Shown: positions 26,568 through 38,600 of the stretch, one piece after another
Layout: every line of letters begins with the position of its first letter
How positions within the stretch are numbered: position 1 is the first letter of the stretch
NCBI GenBank assembly: GCA_905221605.1
Contig: CAJNDS010002357.1
Location: forward strand, 1,297,331 to 1,361,330
Length of the DNA stretch: 64,000 bases
From: Symbiodinium natans
Taxonomy: Eukaryota; Sar; Dinophyceae; Suessiales; Symbiodiniaceae
Reading direction: 5' to 3'
The notes under the pieces: generated by a model
Databases searched by the model: none
Seen by the model: the letters and a program-made list of their open reading frames with translations, nothing else
What the model was told of the DNA's origin: nothing
Made by a program: the position numbers and the translations under genes

Positions 26568-29421
26568 GTACCCAAAGCACTGTGCCTGCGCAGTACGGGA
26601 GCATTGCAGCGAGCCCTTTTCGCATTACGAAGCTTTCCGCAGCTTCAAGTGCAAAAGTTGCCCAATTCCTGTTGTTGACCCTTGCATCCGGTTGGTAAAA
26701 CGGGATTCCTTGCTGGATCATAACCTGGAGGGTAGCTTTAGCCTGCACTAAATGTGCAAGAAAACTTGCCAAGGCAGGGGGGATGGCATAAGCAGCAATA
26801 CTACCTTCATAAACATGCCGAAGGAAAGCATTGCTGTCCATTCCAACTGCTCTTTGCAACAAGTGCTTGGTTTGTACTGTTTGTGCTTTGGGCGCGCGTG
26901 CAAGGTGACTACTAAAAAGCTCCCTGGCTTCAAGCAACGTTGGGAGGGGTGGGTGAGTAGGGCTGTGACATGTAAGGAGGCGCAAAAGCGTATAATGCGC
27001 ACCTTTCATGTCGATTTCAATTGCGTTCGGCCCGATGGCTAAGAAACGTGTTAGCCTTTTACTCGTTTGCCAGTGCCTTATGGCATAATATCTACCCTGT
27101 GGGTGCAATGATGGCCTTCGATACTGGACCAGCCCTGGCCACGCTGTATCAAGCTCGGGGGGGGGCTTGATCCGATTGTAGAGGCAAAACCGCAAAAGCA
27201 GTTCCGGATTCCAAAGTGGGGGGGCCTCAAGAGAAATAATTTCAGCTCCGGAATGCAAGTCCTGTATAGCTTGCAGGTGCCATTGCTTGGAAGGTAACAG
27301 AATAGGCGGAAAGGATTCAGTGTTTATTTGCATATGAGGCTGACCCTCACCCGAGTCAAAGAAGACATCTTCATGAAGGGGTGCTTCGTAGCGGAGACTG
27401 TTAGCAGCGATTCCTGCCAGGTGGTCAGCGACTTTGTTGCCGACGCGAGGGACGTAAGACCAATGCACTGTAATGGGTGTGTGCGTTAACTTTTGCCACA
27501 TGTTATCAAGTTTTCGCACTAGGTCTTCCCTATGTAGTCTCAAGGCACCAGCAAAGTGCTTTACAATGTTGATGCAGTCTCCCTGAAGGATAACCTCCCT
27601 GATTTGATTGCTAGCAGCAAGAGATAAGGCCTTGTCTAACGTTGCGTCAGCAGCGCATATTTCCGCAAACATAGAGTCTGGACAAGGCTGGAGTGGGATG
27701 GCAATCGTTTCAAGAATTACCGGGACTGGTCCGGGCGACCATACGATACCACCCGCACCACCTATACCTTCTTGCACGTGACAGCTGCCGTCAAATTGAG
27801 CAACAAGGTGGGTATCTTTGACAGGTTTTAACTCAACAATGAGTGGAGTACCTGCAGGGATCGGCCTTAATGCCGTAACTTTAAGGTGCAGATTGCCGCA
27901 ATGACACATTTTAGGCCAAAGAGCAACATTAGGGACGCCAAGGGTCTGTTGATACATAGGTGCAAGCAAGTAATGCTGTGCATCTAATGTTGCTAAGACA
28001 TCTCCTATATTGGCATTCCTGGGGGAGACGGTAATACCTTGGGCGCTTGCTTTAATTAAGGCAGAAAGGGGATGCTTGACCTCGATATGGAGTCCTCCGT
28101 CGTTGCAACAGGGCTTGCAGCGTTCCGTGTCAACCCACCATGCCGGTAATGCTTTGGGAAGTAACACCCTCGGGATGGTGTTCCAAAGACGCGACGCGAG
28201 CTTGGGTATGTTACTGATGTGTTTTGCCCGTTGCGGTGTCTCACACCATCCAGGGTGCCAGGTACATTGCTGTTCCATGGTATATCTTCTTATGGTCGCA
28301 ATCCATGCTAATAGGACGGCACAGAATTTCTTGTCAATCCCTCCTTCAATATTGATCTTAGAAAGGGCAGTGTGACACAGGGAGTCAAACGAGGCAGTGC
28401 CAGCATATCCCAATGTGACTAGTACAATGAAGAGGGAGGCTTTGGTGACCACGCAAGCCGTAAGCCAATGCTCGGTTGTGTTTGCTCCCAGCCCACAGAG
28501 CAGGCAGTGGCTTTGGATGAAAGTACACTGGTGCTCATTGGGTATAGCCGCTCTGTAAGTAATAGTTCTAACCGGAGCACCAGGCATTGCCGCACATTGC
28601 AGGAGTGGTGCTTGGTTAACATCACAGCAAGGCAGCATGCAGCTGATGGTATGGGCAAGGTCATCAGGGCAGCTTTGGTTGAGATGACAGAGTTTGCAGA
28701 CTGGCATGCTGCCGAACCCATTGTCATACCGGAGCTCTTTCCCTGTTTGTTTGCGTAGGCAGACTCTACATTGCTCGTCCCTAGAGGCATATTGCCTGTA
28801 CACAAAATATGCATCGGCTTCTTCAACAATGGCCCATCTAAGTGCGTAGCAACGAGTGACATCAGAAGCTACGTTCTTTGGCGGGAGGTTTAGCGCAAGC
28901 AAAATGGCACATAGCTGTCTCTCATGTGCGTGGTTCGCGACTTTTTGTCGAAGATATCCTTGCGCCTGAACACAAGCAGCATTGCGCAAAACTGCTCTAA
29001 GCGCAATTTGCGCCTGCTTGAGCTTGCGACCGCCTGAGTGAGGGCTCACTCGAGGCAGCGCAGCAGATAGGGCATCATGGCACTTGCTTTTGAACTGCTC
29101 AATGATTGGTGAGTCTCCTAGGGTGACTGATTTCTGAATGGCTTGCCTGGCTTGCACAAGCAACGAATGGTAGAAGGGAAGGTTGGCCGCATGCGCATTT
29201 TCAAGGTCATGCAGGATAACGTTTAAAGCCCATTTGCCTCTCCAGCGCAGCAGTAGGCCAACTTTAGATAAAATGGCGCCTATCTCAGGATCCATTGCCC
29301 TAGGCGCTTTGATAAAATCAAAAACGCCCGCCATATGTTTGGCCTGAATCCAGGGACGCCTAGTGCTTTGAGCATGTGCCTTTTGGTGAAGGCGTACAAG
29401 GAATTGCAGAAAAGAGGGCAA
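26350..29421 (-). CDS. LINE ORF2 3' part: zinc finger, RNase H, extra DxxGAHY/HDGVY module
   Basis: This 1,023-codon frame is in the same frame as the RT segment. It contains cysteine clusters (CRVCLRKQTG, CKLCHLNQSC, HCLLCG...EHWLTAC). RNase H has all four acidic positions: QFDGSC (about 27,790), FAEICAAD, ILQGDC and VGNKVADHLAG. RNase H degrades the RNA strand during target-primed reverse transcription. After it comes an unassigned module with IEIDMKGAHYTLLR (26,980-27,025) and LWVHDGVYV (26,551-26,580), an arrangement resembling polymerase motifs A and C, although a middle lysine/arginine motif was not found. The frame ends ECCGYRVS. Upstream it is separated from the RT part by stops at 29,521 and 29,490, where the coding sequence switches frame. 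Confidence 0.75.
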   Translation of the reverse strand: MPSFLQFLVRLHQKAHAQSTRRPWIQAKHMAGVFDFIKAPRAMDPEIGAILSKVGLLLRWRGKWALNVILHDLENAHAANLPFYHSLLVQARQAIQKSVTLGDSPIIEQFKSKCHDALSAALPRVSPHSGGRKLKQAQIALRAVLRNAACVQAQGYLRQKVANHAHERQLCAILLALNLPPKNVASDVTRCYALRWAIVEEADAYFVYRQYASRDEQCRVCLRKQTGKELRYDNGFGSMPVCKLCHLNQSCPDDLAHTISCMLPCCDVNQAPLLQCAAMPGAPVRTITYRAAIPNEHQCTFIQSHCLLCGLGANTTEHWLTACVVTKASLFIVLVTLGYAGTASFDSLCHTALSKINIEGGIDKKFCAVLLAWIATIRRYTMEQQCTWHPGWCETPQRAKHISNIPKLASRLWNTIPRVLLPKALPAWWVDTERCKPCCNDGGLHIEVKHPLSALIKASAQGITVSPRNANIGDVLATLDAQHYLLAPMYQQTLGVPNVALWPKMCHCGNLHLKVTALRPIPAGTPLIVELKPVKDTHLVAQFDGSCHVQEGIGGAGGIVWSPGPVPVILETIAIPLQPCPDSMFAEICAADATLDKALSLAASNQIREVILQGDCINIVKHFAGALRLHREDLVRKLDNMWQKLTHTPITVHWSYVPRVGNKVADHLAGIAANSLRYEAPLHEDVFFDSGEGQPHMQINTESFPPILLPSKQWHLQAIQDLHSGAEIISLEAPPLWNPELLLRFCLYNRIKPPPELDTAWPGLVQYRRPSLHPQGRYYAIRHWQTSKRLTRFLAIGPNAIEIDMKGAHYTLLRLLTCHSPTHPPLPTLLEARELFSSHLARAPKAQTVQTKHLLQRAVGMDSNAFLRHVYEGSIAAYAIPPALASFLAHLVQAKATLQVMIQQGIPFYQPDARVNNRNWATFALEAAESFVMRKGLAAMLPYCAGTVLWVHDGVYVKNRNAVSPFIEGATEALVQLIQMGQHCHPQVTPNQEFASLQDVFAITTTKSEFNAAVDECCGYRVS

Positions 29422-29774
29422 GAGGCAATGAAGGCCGTATGGAATTGAATCCTGGCAGGCATTGATGCAGTAAGGGAAAGAGCTTGTTTATTCCTTCTCA
29501 ACATATTGCACAAGGCCTTATCAAGGATCAGCATGCGCAAGGAAACATCTGACATTTTTCCTTTGTCCAACCCAATGAATTTCATCAATAGACGTTGCTT
29601 GCTCCCATTCATATTTTGACATGCGGCCACGCAGGATAAAGCCCAACATTGTTGCAGTCTCAGCAATAATCTTAGACCCCCAAGGCGTCTTGTCGAGGAG
29701 AAGGATATCAGCAGTTTTGAAGGGTTTGTTGGTGAGAATAGAAGTTTTGCATTTGCATTTGCAAGGCGATGCAA
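29280..29774 (-). pseudogene. Frame-shifted bridge inside LINE ORF2
   Basis: Between the end of the RT frame and the start of the RNase H frame, the coding-looking peptide is in another frame: LRMLILDKALCNMLRRNKQAL, then MPARIQFHTAFIASCPLF and NSLYAFTKRHML (29,560-29,380). Two compensating indels, near 29,590 and 29,390, therefore split one ancestral ORF2 of roughly 2,100 residues. Confidence 0.55.
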
Positions 29775-32649
29775 TAATGCAAGCCAACAAAGCCTGGAAA
29801 TTTTGCTGTTGTGTGCACATGCAAAGCAGCATATCGCGAGACAGGACGTAGCATTTGCTTCCGCTTACTAAGAGCAGTCCGTGTCGCACGTCAAGCCTAG
29901 TCAAGGACATCCTCATTGCTTGGTCGAGGCTGTAGATGTTCTGTTGAAGCAGTAAGCACAAGGCTTGATGCAATGAGGGACCTCCAATGGTGAGAGTATT
30001 GCTCGGTGGAAGCTGTTTGGACTCAATCCATGCGACACCAAATTGGGCTATGCATGCTCTGACATCCCCAGGGAGAACCTGTAAAGAAATAAACCCTGCT
30101 TGGAATTGGTGACGGAGAACTTGTAACCCCGCGCTGTGCACTGGTTCGAAAGTTCTTTGTGCCTTTTCCACCCAATGCAGGCCTTTAGAGGCAGCGCTGT
30201 TATCGTCCATGTAAGCCGTTAGTCTTATGAAGGAAGAAATGTCGTGCAGCGCCCAAATCAAGGGATCTAAGGCGAGACAGAAAAGGACAACAGAAGTCGC
30301 CCTTCCCATAGCAAGGCCTTGGTGGATGGAGATAGGCTCGAGTAAGAAACCTTGCACTTTATGCTGGGTGCGCCTCCCAAACATAAGGTGGATAACGTAG
30401 GCTTTGATCCAGGCAGGGGCAGCTCTTGCCGCTAAGCACTGTAGTACCCACCAGGGATTCACCCGTTCAAAGGCCTTGGCAAAGTCGGAAAGCATGACTG
30501 TGTACTGGGCATCCTTGAGCTCCAAGTAGTGTTGCATTTGGGCATAATTTGCCTGTGGTTCTTTGAAGTGATTAAGAAGAGCCTGGGCAGGATGTAGCGA
30601 GTCTTTGAAAGACTCAGCAAGGACAGCGTAGATTGCGGAGTCAATGATTCGATCACAAGTATCGGGCATGTCTAGTGGCCTGTAGTTGTCCGCGCACGCA
30701 CCCTTGTCTGCCTTGGGAATGAAGACTAAGGCCTGAAGCGGATGGTCAGCTTGAGACAAGCACATCTCCCACATATGATCCCCAAGTAAGTTGGCAAAGT
30801 AACTCGGATTTTGCCTATAGAAGGCATAGGGCACTCCATCGGGACCCGGGGAAGAATCCTTGGTGGTAATAATGGCCTTGAAGATGATGCTTTCATCTGG
30901 TAAGTCAGCCGGCACGAAGGGGGCCCTTTGCGCATATGGCTGTAGGAGTTTGTCCCACTGGTTATCGTATTGACAAGGGAAGTGGTGCCAAAAGGCTCTA
31001 GTTGCCCTTAGTGCAGCATCAAACTGACTCATAGATGTGATCAGCTGGCCATTTTCGCTTCTGACCTGTTGCGAATCGATGATTCGAGGGCAGATCTTCC
31101 TGAAGGCCTGCCACTTAATTTTAGACTTATCAACCTGCAAATCTCTTTGAGCAACCAGGGAACGAAGACTTGGTGAGGGGGCAGTTTTCAGCTCTGCACC
31201 AAGGTGTAGCCGATTAAGCGCTTCTTGAATCCAATGTCTCGGGAGCTCGGCTGAACCATTACCTGACGGCGTGAAAGGGGGTATGGTGATATGCCTGGCT
31301 AAAGATGTGACGGTGCTTGCGTTGACACCGACAGTCGCACCAGTGCTCCTGTCCAAGAGGCGTACCAACTTCCTAATTAATGCAACAATTGAGTTTCCAG
31401 CTTGGGCACGTAGGTTTGCATGCCACAAGAAACATGTGGCTTTTTGTGCGACTAGCGCGTCTGAAGGGCAGAGTTTTTGACCTTTGTTCTGCTCTTCAAT
31501 CAAGCGGGCTTTAGTGCAATTGATTAGTTTACGAAGAAGAAGGTGCGAAGGGCTAGTCTCCGCAGCCTCGATGCCAGGCAAGTCAGTAGTCGCAGGTGGA
31601 ACAGAAAAAGCTGCAGCAGGAACTGTCCGAACAGGTATCGCCGGGACATCTTTGTCAAGCTTATGCTTCGGCCGAAACCGAATTTTTACCAAGTGATGTC
31701 CTCCAGTTACTTTTTTGTGCTTCCATGAGACAGAACAGATCTTGGCGGACAAGTACAGCGAGCTGGAAATAAGGTAATGGTCAAGGTGGCTGCAGGTAGA
31801 GCCTTGTTCGAAAGTTGGCCCGTCAGACTTGCATTCAATCATGTCGCCTTGAGCAAGGAGATGTGCATACTCACCCTCCTTCTGCTGATTGACAGCATTG
31901 AAGTCCCCCCCAAGGACAACCACATGAGTTGCATCCTTGACAAAAGCACTAAGTGCAGGGAAAAGCTTCCCCCATTGATCAGGGTGCCAATAAACCGACA
32001 GGAGCCAGTAGCAGACAGACCGAAATCTGACCAGCACGGCAAGGGCAAAACCAGGCACAAGGTCGACAGTTTCTACTACTTTATAGTCCTGTGGCAAACA
32101 GACAGCGACTCCTCCAGAGTGTCCAGATTCCTTCCAAATAGCGAGAGAGGCAATCGTATTTATTCTGGCAGTTGCCTGTCTGAATCGGTGTAAACAGGCA
32201 GCATTCCATTTGGTTTCCTGCAAAAGCACTGGCGTTTGGTGAGCCAACGCACCAATGGTACGAAGCTTGGCAAGACCAATAGTGTCAAAGGTACACAGCG
32301 AGGTAACGTTCCAACTAACGACAGCCTGCAGCTTGCACGGCTCCTTAGGGATCGTGTCGAAGTAAGGAACAAGCCTGTCAGCTATGAGATTCAGTGCAAG
32401 TTCAAGCTCTTCTGTTGGGAGCTGAAGATTGATAGCAGCGATTAGGTTAAAAGGTCGGCTGTCATTGGCCATGAGAGCAAGCTTTAGCTCACGTGTTGTG
32501 GGATAGGTGAGTGGAAGGTTGTAGGCAAGGAGAATGCTGTTGAGGGATCTGACACGTGCGCGATGTCTACGACAAGCAACATAGGCATTGAGGTGATCAA
32601 GGAAGGTCGTAGACCTTGCCTTGATCACCACGTTACGGATCGTCGTCAT
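29521..32649 (-). CDS. LINE ORF2 5' part: AP-like endonuclease and reverse transcriptase
   Basis: The start was set at the ATG at 32,649-32,647, which overlaps the ORF1 stop as ATGA. The frame itself is open 12 codons further upstream. The endonuclease of the APE/exonuclease III fold shows SWNVTSL, LLQETKWN (metal-binding Glu), GGDFNAV, LDHYLIS and GGHHLVKI with the final catalytic His. It nicks target DNA to prime reverse transcription. The RT follows: FIPKADKG, LSDFAKAFERVNP (motif A), GLAMGRATS (motif B-like) and AYMDDNSA (catalytic DD at about 30,203). Key residues look intact. The frame ends CFLAHADP at a TGA produced by a frameshift near 29,590. Confidence 0.85.
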   Translation of the reverse strand: MTTIRNVVIKARSTTFLDHLNAYVACRRHRARVRSLNSILLAYNLPLTYPTTRELKLALMANDSRPFNLIAAINLQLPTEELELALNLIADRLVPYFDTIPKEPCKLQAVVSWNVTSLCTFDTIGLAKLRTIGALAHQTPVLLQETKWNAACLHRFRQATARINTIASLAIWKESGHSGGVAVCLPQDYKVVETVDLVPGFALAVLVRFRSVCYWLLSVYWHPDQWGKLFPALSAFVKDATHVVVLGGDFNAVNQQKEGEYAHLLAQGDMIECKSDGPTFEQGSTCSHLDHYLISSSLYLSAKICSVSWKHKKVTGGHHLVKIRFRPKHKLDKDVPAIPVRTVPAAAFSVPPATTDLPGIEAAETSPSHLLLRKLINCTKARLIEEQNKGQKLCPSDALVAQKATCFLWHANLRAQAGNSIVALIRKLVRLLDRSTGATVGVNASTVTSLARHITIPPFTPSGNGSAELPRHWIQEALNRLHLGAELKTAPSPSLRSLVAQRDLQVDKSKIKWQAFRKICPRIIDSQQVRSENGQLITSMSQFDAALRATRAFWHHFPCQYDNQWDKLLQPYAQRAPFVPADLPDESIIFKAIITTKDSSPGPDGVPYAFYRQNPSYFANLLGDHMWEMCLSQADHPLQALVFIPKADKGACADNYRPLDMPDTCDRIIDSAIYAVLAESFKDSLHPAQALLNHFKEPQANYAQMQHYLELKDAQYTVMLSDFAKAFERVNPWWVLQCLAARAAPAWIKAYVIHLMFGRRTQHKVQGFLLEPISIHQGLAMGRATSVVLFCLALDPLIWALHDISSFIRLTAYMDDNSAASKGLHWVEKAQRTFEPVHSAGLQVLRHQFQAGFISLQVLPGDVRACIAQFGVAWIESKQLPPSNTLTIGGPSLHQALCLLLQQNIYSLDQAMRMSLTRLDVRHGLLLVSGSKCYVLSRDMLLCMCTQQQNFQALLACIIASPCKCKCKTSILTNKPFKTADILLLDKTPWGSKIIAETATMLGFILRGRMSKYEWEQATSIDEIHWVGQRKNVRCFLAHADP

Positions 32650-35600
32650 AGGGGCAAAGGGTCCCGATGGACCCCATAGAAGCAATGGTAGACAGCAGGT
32701 TGCCGATCGTAGACATAAATGCGCAATGCCTTTTCTTGGGTGGGAATTGTGGAGGGGATGCTGTTGAGGGTGACAGTCTGTTGATGCACCGTACCTTGCC
32801 TATATGTGGTGTAATGTGCACCTCGTGCATCAATACCAATATACACATCTTGTCGACACGGTAGAGCAAGTTTAGCAAAGCAAGAGAAGTCGCGCAAGAC
32901 CTCGCCAAGCCAGGTTTCATTAGAGTTGCAATCTGAAGCAAAGGCTTTACTGGTATGATTCTCAGCAAAGTATGGGGTTAAGAAGAGCGCAAAGAGTTCC
33001 CTTTGCTCAAGGTAAGGGGAACAAAGGATAGTATGGCCGTGCAGGTGTAAGGCAGCTTCATTACCCTCAAATATCAGACAAGGCGTTGGTAGCTGGCTGT
33101 TCTCTTGGATTACTTTGTGAAGGAAGGTGCCAGGGCTGGCTCCTCTTCGTTCAATGTCAACGACCTCAAAGATCGATGCTTGGGTAAGCGCATGCACAGT
33201 ATCACGAGCCTGGGAGGCATTGAGCATTGCTAAGGCACATTGATCATCTTGTTCGACATATAGGAAGAAGTCGACTGGTGGAGACTTCTTGCCAGCGTTA
33301 GCATCTTTCAAGTGCTGCACATAGAGGGTATTTTGCTGTCCCTTTACAAGGAGGAATTGAGGGATGAACTCGTCTCTATGCGCGACAAACTCAAGATGCA
33401 ACGCTTTGAGAAAGCTGATCAAGCACCACCCTTGTGCAGGGAAGTCAAGAAAGTGTAAGGCAAACTTGGCACCGAGATTCGCAGCAGTCTCTCTGCACAA
33501 GTTAGCCATGACATTGCGTCTCGATCCACACAAAAGCTTTAATTGAGGGTCAACAATTTGCAAGACACGCTGGATGGCCGATGGGATTCCTTTTTCTTGC
33601 AATAAGTCTTGCGTTTGATGGAATCGAGTTTCCGTCACAAAGGAAATTCCTCTAGGGATGCCGGACGCGCTCTCTCTAATGCCTTGGAATTTACCTTGGC
33701 CGAGGGTGTACTCCAGAACAACAGGTTTATTGACAGTTAAACCTTGTTTGAGCCAGCCAACCGCATTAAGTTCATCGCATGGAAAAGGCGCATGAAACTT
33801 ATGCGAAAACTTGTCTTGTAGCTTAACAGCTGTAGTAGCAGCAAGAACTTGTTGGCCATAGCTAGGCCAGTATTGGAGAAACTGTGAGAGGGGAAGCGGT
33901 TTCCAATGACTGTCGGGGTTTTCATTCAGTAACTCTCGAAGGGATGTGTATTTGATCGCAGCTTTGAGAGCACCAGGGTAGAAGCAATTCCCAACAATGG
34001 AAGCAATACACATATCATTAATGTGTTCTTCCACATCAGCAAGCCAGATATCGAGCTCAGCATCTCTCAACATTTCCTTGTAGTGAGCAACCCTGAAAGG
34101 AGGAATGCCACTATCACCTATAAGGAAGGCATTTTCTGCACGGAGAAGTTCGTAATTAGCTTCCGCAAAGCGATCCATTGCTGCAAGGCTTGGGATGTCC
34201 GCTTGAAGAGAAAGCTTCTGAACATCTGTAACAAAGCGCAGGCCAATGGGTCCATCAGGAACAAATTTTTCCCATTGTAGATTTGGAACCCCATTGGAGG
34301 TATTAGCCGCTTGTGAGAATTGCCTCTGGAAAGCTTCAGCTCCGCCGAAGCTGGGTACATGGTAAAGAAGGGCAGAGGGGTGGTAAAAGTATGCAGCCAA
34401 TCGAAGCCCCCTCTCGCGATCAAAGCGTTTGGGACGAAGCCAAGGCTTTAGCTTTTCGCCGGGGGGTTTTATTCCGCACATGTGTTCCGCAACAGGACGC
34501 CATCCTTGGAACCCAATTTGCCCATATCTAGTGAAGAATTTCCTTTTCCTTTCAACATGGCCGAATGTAGCTCCAGCAATGTGATGGCAGCAACAATCAC
34601 GTATTCCGAAGATCTGCTGAATGAAGTCCTGGTGGATGGGCTTCATAGACCCAGCATTTTCAAGGAAGATGTGCACGCACTGAAGGATTCTGGGTTCAAT
34701 GCTCTGGAATGCAAGCAAAATTGCGTATAAGACAAGCATGTGTTGCGAGCGGTCTCCCAGAAGTCCTAATCCACCTGAACTGGACCCTGCAACCGTGAGA
34801 TCTTGGCAGGGGGAACCGGCGGGAATGATGATGGCTGTTTTTTGTGGATGAATCCTTCCCAGGAAAGACAAACATTCACGCAGCAATCGGTAATCCTCTT
34901 TAAGCAGGGTCCAAACGTCATCGATTGCGATCGATGGCACACGGTGCGAGTCAAGAGCCCACCTTTGGCTTTTGTCATAGTCATACTTGTGGCATATGAG
35001 GGCGCGAAGGACGCTGTCACTTTCTGCACTTACAGCCGCAACTGGTTGTTGCTTGAGGCATTCAACGGTGACAGCACGTGATATTCCGCATCCATCAAAA
35101 AGCGATAAGATGATGTAACGTTCAACACCAAGTGCGACCTGTATGCAGTCTTCCGACGAGACAGCATTACTTTGATTATTCCTGCTTCCAATTTTACCGT
35201 CTTTTCTCTTGGAGACAGGCTTGGCATTGTTAAGCTTATCGAGGCTTTTCTTGACTCTTCGCATCTGAGAATTAGAGCTCAAGTCAGACTTGGCTTTAAG
35301 GGGCTGGCTGCCCCTATCAGAGCCATTCTTCTCAGAGTTCAGCGCAGTTTGAACTTCATGTTGTTGCGGTCTCTGTTCCTCATCGGAATCAGTAGCAATG
35401 GAGTGCACTTCAGGAAGAGATGCATTATCAAGTTGTGTTGCCAAAGCAGTACTAGGGTCGGGTTGGAGACTGACACTGGCTTGGTGTTCTGACTCCTCAT
35501 CGAATTTGCCCTTTTGGGCGAGAGTAAATTCAGTACCGCTTTGGCATTCCTGTGCTTGTGGCAGAAGATGGGCACAGGGCGGATTAGGCAAGCCAAAATC

Positions 35601-38600
35601 ATCCTCTGAGGTGATGGTCATATAGGTTGCAGAAGGGACAGGGCTGCCCCAACTTGCAACCTTCGTTATCTTAGCTTGCTCAATAGTGTGTGCTTCACTA
35701 CTGATATGCTGTTCTGCGTTTTCACTGGGATCAGCATGATGCCGGATAATCTCATTAAAAGAGTTAATGAGAGCCGTGGCGGGGTAAAGCTGATTGACAC
35801 AAACACTTCTGATGAAGATGGCTTCGATGTAGTGCTCAGCCTTAATCAATAGTGCCCACAAATTTTCTTTACGGACTCCATAGATTGAGTCATAAAGAAG
35901 AATTGAGTCTCCTGCTTGTTCTTTGGCATGGTGTAGCACTAAGTAGTGCTTAGCACTAGGATCATGCAGAACGAGTGCAACGACAATATATGCCTGCTGC
36001 ATGACTGATACCGTACTGCCAAGAAAGCTTTGAATATCAGCCTCGCTTTTGCAGACTTGCGCAAAAGAGCTTTTCTGAGTCTTCTGTGTGAGAAGGCAGA
36101 AGAAAGACGGAAGTCTTTGAATGACAAGTTTGCACGTGTCACTGCGAGGGCTCAAGTTTTGCTGCATGCACGCAATCGCAAGGTCAGCAAGTTGACCTAG
36201 ATCAGCGAGGATACTGATCTGATCAGAGGAGTCCTGTTCAGAATGCAACGGTAGAGCAAGAATGGGCTGCGGCTGCTGGCACATGGAGCACTTGCAATGG
36301 ATCTGGACAAGCATGGTATATTGCTCCTTGGCCGGAATAGCCCAAATGGCCTTACTATACACCTCAGTAAAGCTCTGAAGCTCCAACGGTGTAGCACTTG
36401 CCAATTGAAGATAGGTCAGACCAAGTATGTGTGCAAGCTTTGCTCGAGCGGCCTCACGAATATCATATCCAACCGCAGCAAGGACAAGAGCTGCTTGTTT
36501 AGGAAAGGGGGCGTAATGCTGGCATTGCTCTTTGTTCCATTGAGCACACGAGATGACTCGATAGGCAGCAGCAACAGGGCAATAAAGGCCAGCAATGCGC
36601 CTTTGCACTTCTTCTTGAACGTTGGCCGGGACTTCCGCCTGAAACCTTAAGACAGTATTACGTCTTCTAGCAATCTCAACTTTTTCCTTGCTACTCTCAA
36701 TATTTCTTTTACCAATCCCACCTTCTTGACTCAACTGTGCTGAGGCAGGATTTTCCGGTAACATGTTGGCAGCCGCATCATCACCTTTAACAGCAGGAGG
36801 CTTTCCATGGAGCAAAGTCGGGCACTGGGCAGTATCCGATTGCTCCATGGCAACCTTGCTTGACTTCCCATCCTGATGATTGGCACATCTGGCTTTGTTC
36901 GGCTTATTGGCTGCGGTAGCCTTAAGTCTATCATCAGTGCGGATGTTAAAAGCATAGATGACGCTAGTATTAATCCCTATCAACTTGATGATATCACATG
37001 AGTGACATCGTGGCAGGAATAGAAGCGCGCCCTGATGTAGGGAGACGAGAACATTGTTACTCGCAGAAGATCCCGGATGACAAGCGAGAGGTTGACCGTT
37101 CTTGAGAACTAGCGGGATTTCTAGTTCAGTCTTACCAGTAATGCGGACAAGCAAGTACTGGATAGATCCCAGTTCAGCAGTAAAGTCTTCATCCTCTTGG
37201 GAAGCCTTAGGAAGGTTTTCTGGCACTCTCCAACCTAGAAAGGCTTCATTTTGGCTGAGAAATGTCTGGACACTCTGCAGCTTCACTAGTTCGGGAACAT
37301 CCTCACATTTACCAGTCATAACAACATAAGGCGCCTGTCTGTCGATGATCAGGAAATGTGTTTCAAGGTCATCCTTGTGCCAAATTGTACTAGCAATTCG
37401 TTGCTTGGACAAGGGGTGATACTCATCCCTTGCTCTTACATGGATCAATCTTCCTTGCCCAATCTTATCGCTCCCAGAGTGGCAATTCAAAAAATGTTCT
37501 CTAGGGTTCTCGGAAATGTGATTAATGGGTTTATTGCTCCATCTTGGGGCATCAACAACCTCTTGCAGCAATTGCACTTCAGTTCTTCCACAAGGAAGGT
37601 CGAAATATTGACATTGGGTGAGCGCATCGGCAGCGGCGACAGTAGCAGTTACATGGACAGCAGGTATGACAACATCAGTGCCAGCTAATACATGTACGAT
37701 TCCTCTGTACTGCACCGGAATTTTGATGTACTCAAGATCCTGAATAATGTCTTGCATGTCTCCGGTGCAATTGTGAAAGGTGATCTGTAGAGAGACCTCT
37801 GTAGAGTTGAAAGGTTGAGTCACCTTCCAAGCAAAGATTTCCTGTGAGTTCTTCACATTGCAAATGTGAAATCTTGCGGCATGCAACGCAAGGCTGTCAG
37901 GGATGGTAAGCTGCTTTTGCCGAAGACCCAGGATAGCCTTCTGAAGCTGATAGGGGTCCGCAAAGATTCTCAGATACTTTCCAGGGGCAGTGTGGAACGC
38001 ATTCATAAGCCTGTGCTGATTGAGAATGCAATGCACTTGAAAGGCTTCATCCTTAGTTCGGGCAGAGTTGATAGTACACGGGAGGTCAACGAAGTTGACA
38101 CTATTGCCCGGCATCCCTTCAAGAGGCGCAAAGCGATACCAGACCTGGAGCTCAATTTGTGATTTGCCTTCAGTTTGTTTGAGCACCTTATCATACATCT
38201 CTTCAACCTTCAGCATAAGCGCTTGAAGTTGACTTACGCTGATCTTAGGCGCTCTGAGGCAAACAACACATCGATTCTCCTGATCAGTTAACGCAACGAT
38301 GGGCTGCTGCGGCTTCCTAATGTGAGCTAATCCAAAGTCTCGACTGAGGTGTTTAACTTCCTCGTCAAATATTCCAACAGTGCCAGCGATGATGACTTCA
38401 GTATTGGCGGCTTCTTGCTTCATAGAAGGCGTTATGGCAATGTAGTAGCAAGTGTGATGGACAGGGTAGCTGCTGGGAATGTAAGTGACCAAGTATACAA
38501 ATTCCCGTTTGCCCTGCACTTCAATGGCACCAATAACCGTCAAGCTGTGGATTTGACGAAGGAAGTCTTCATCATAACTCCTGAAGAGTACACATGGGAT

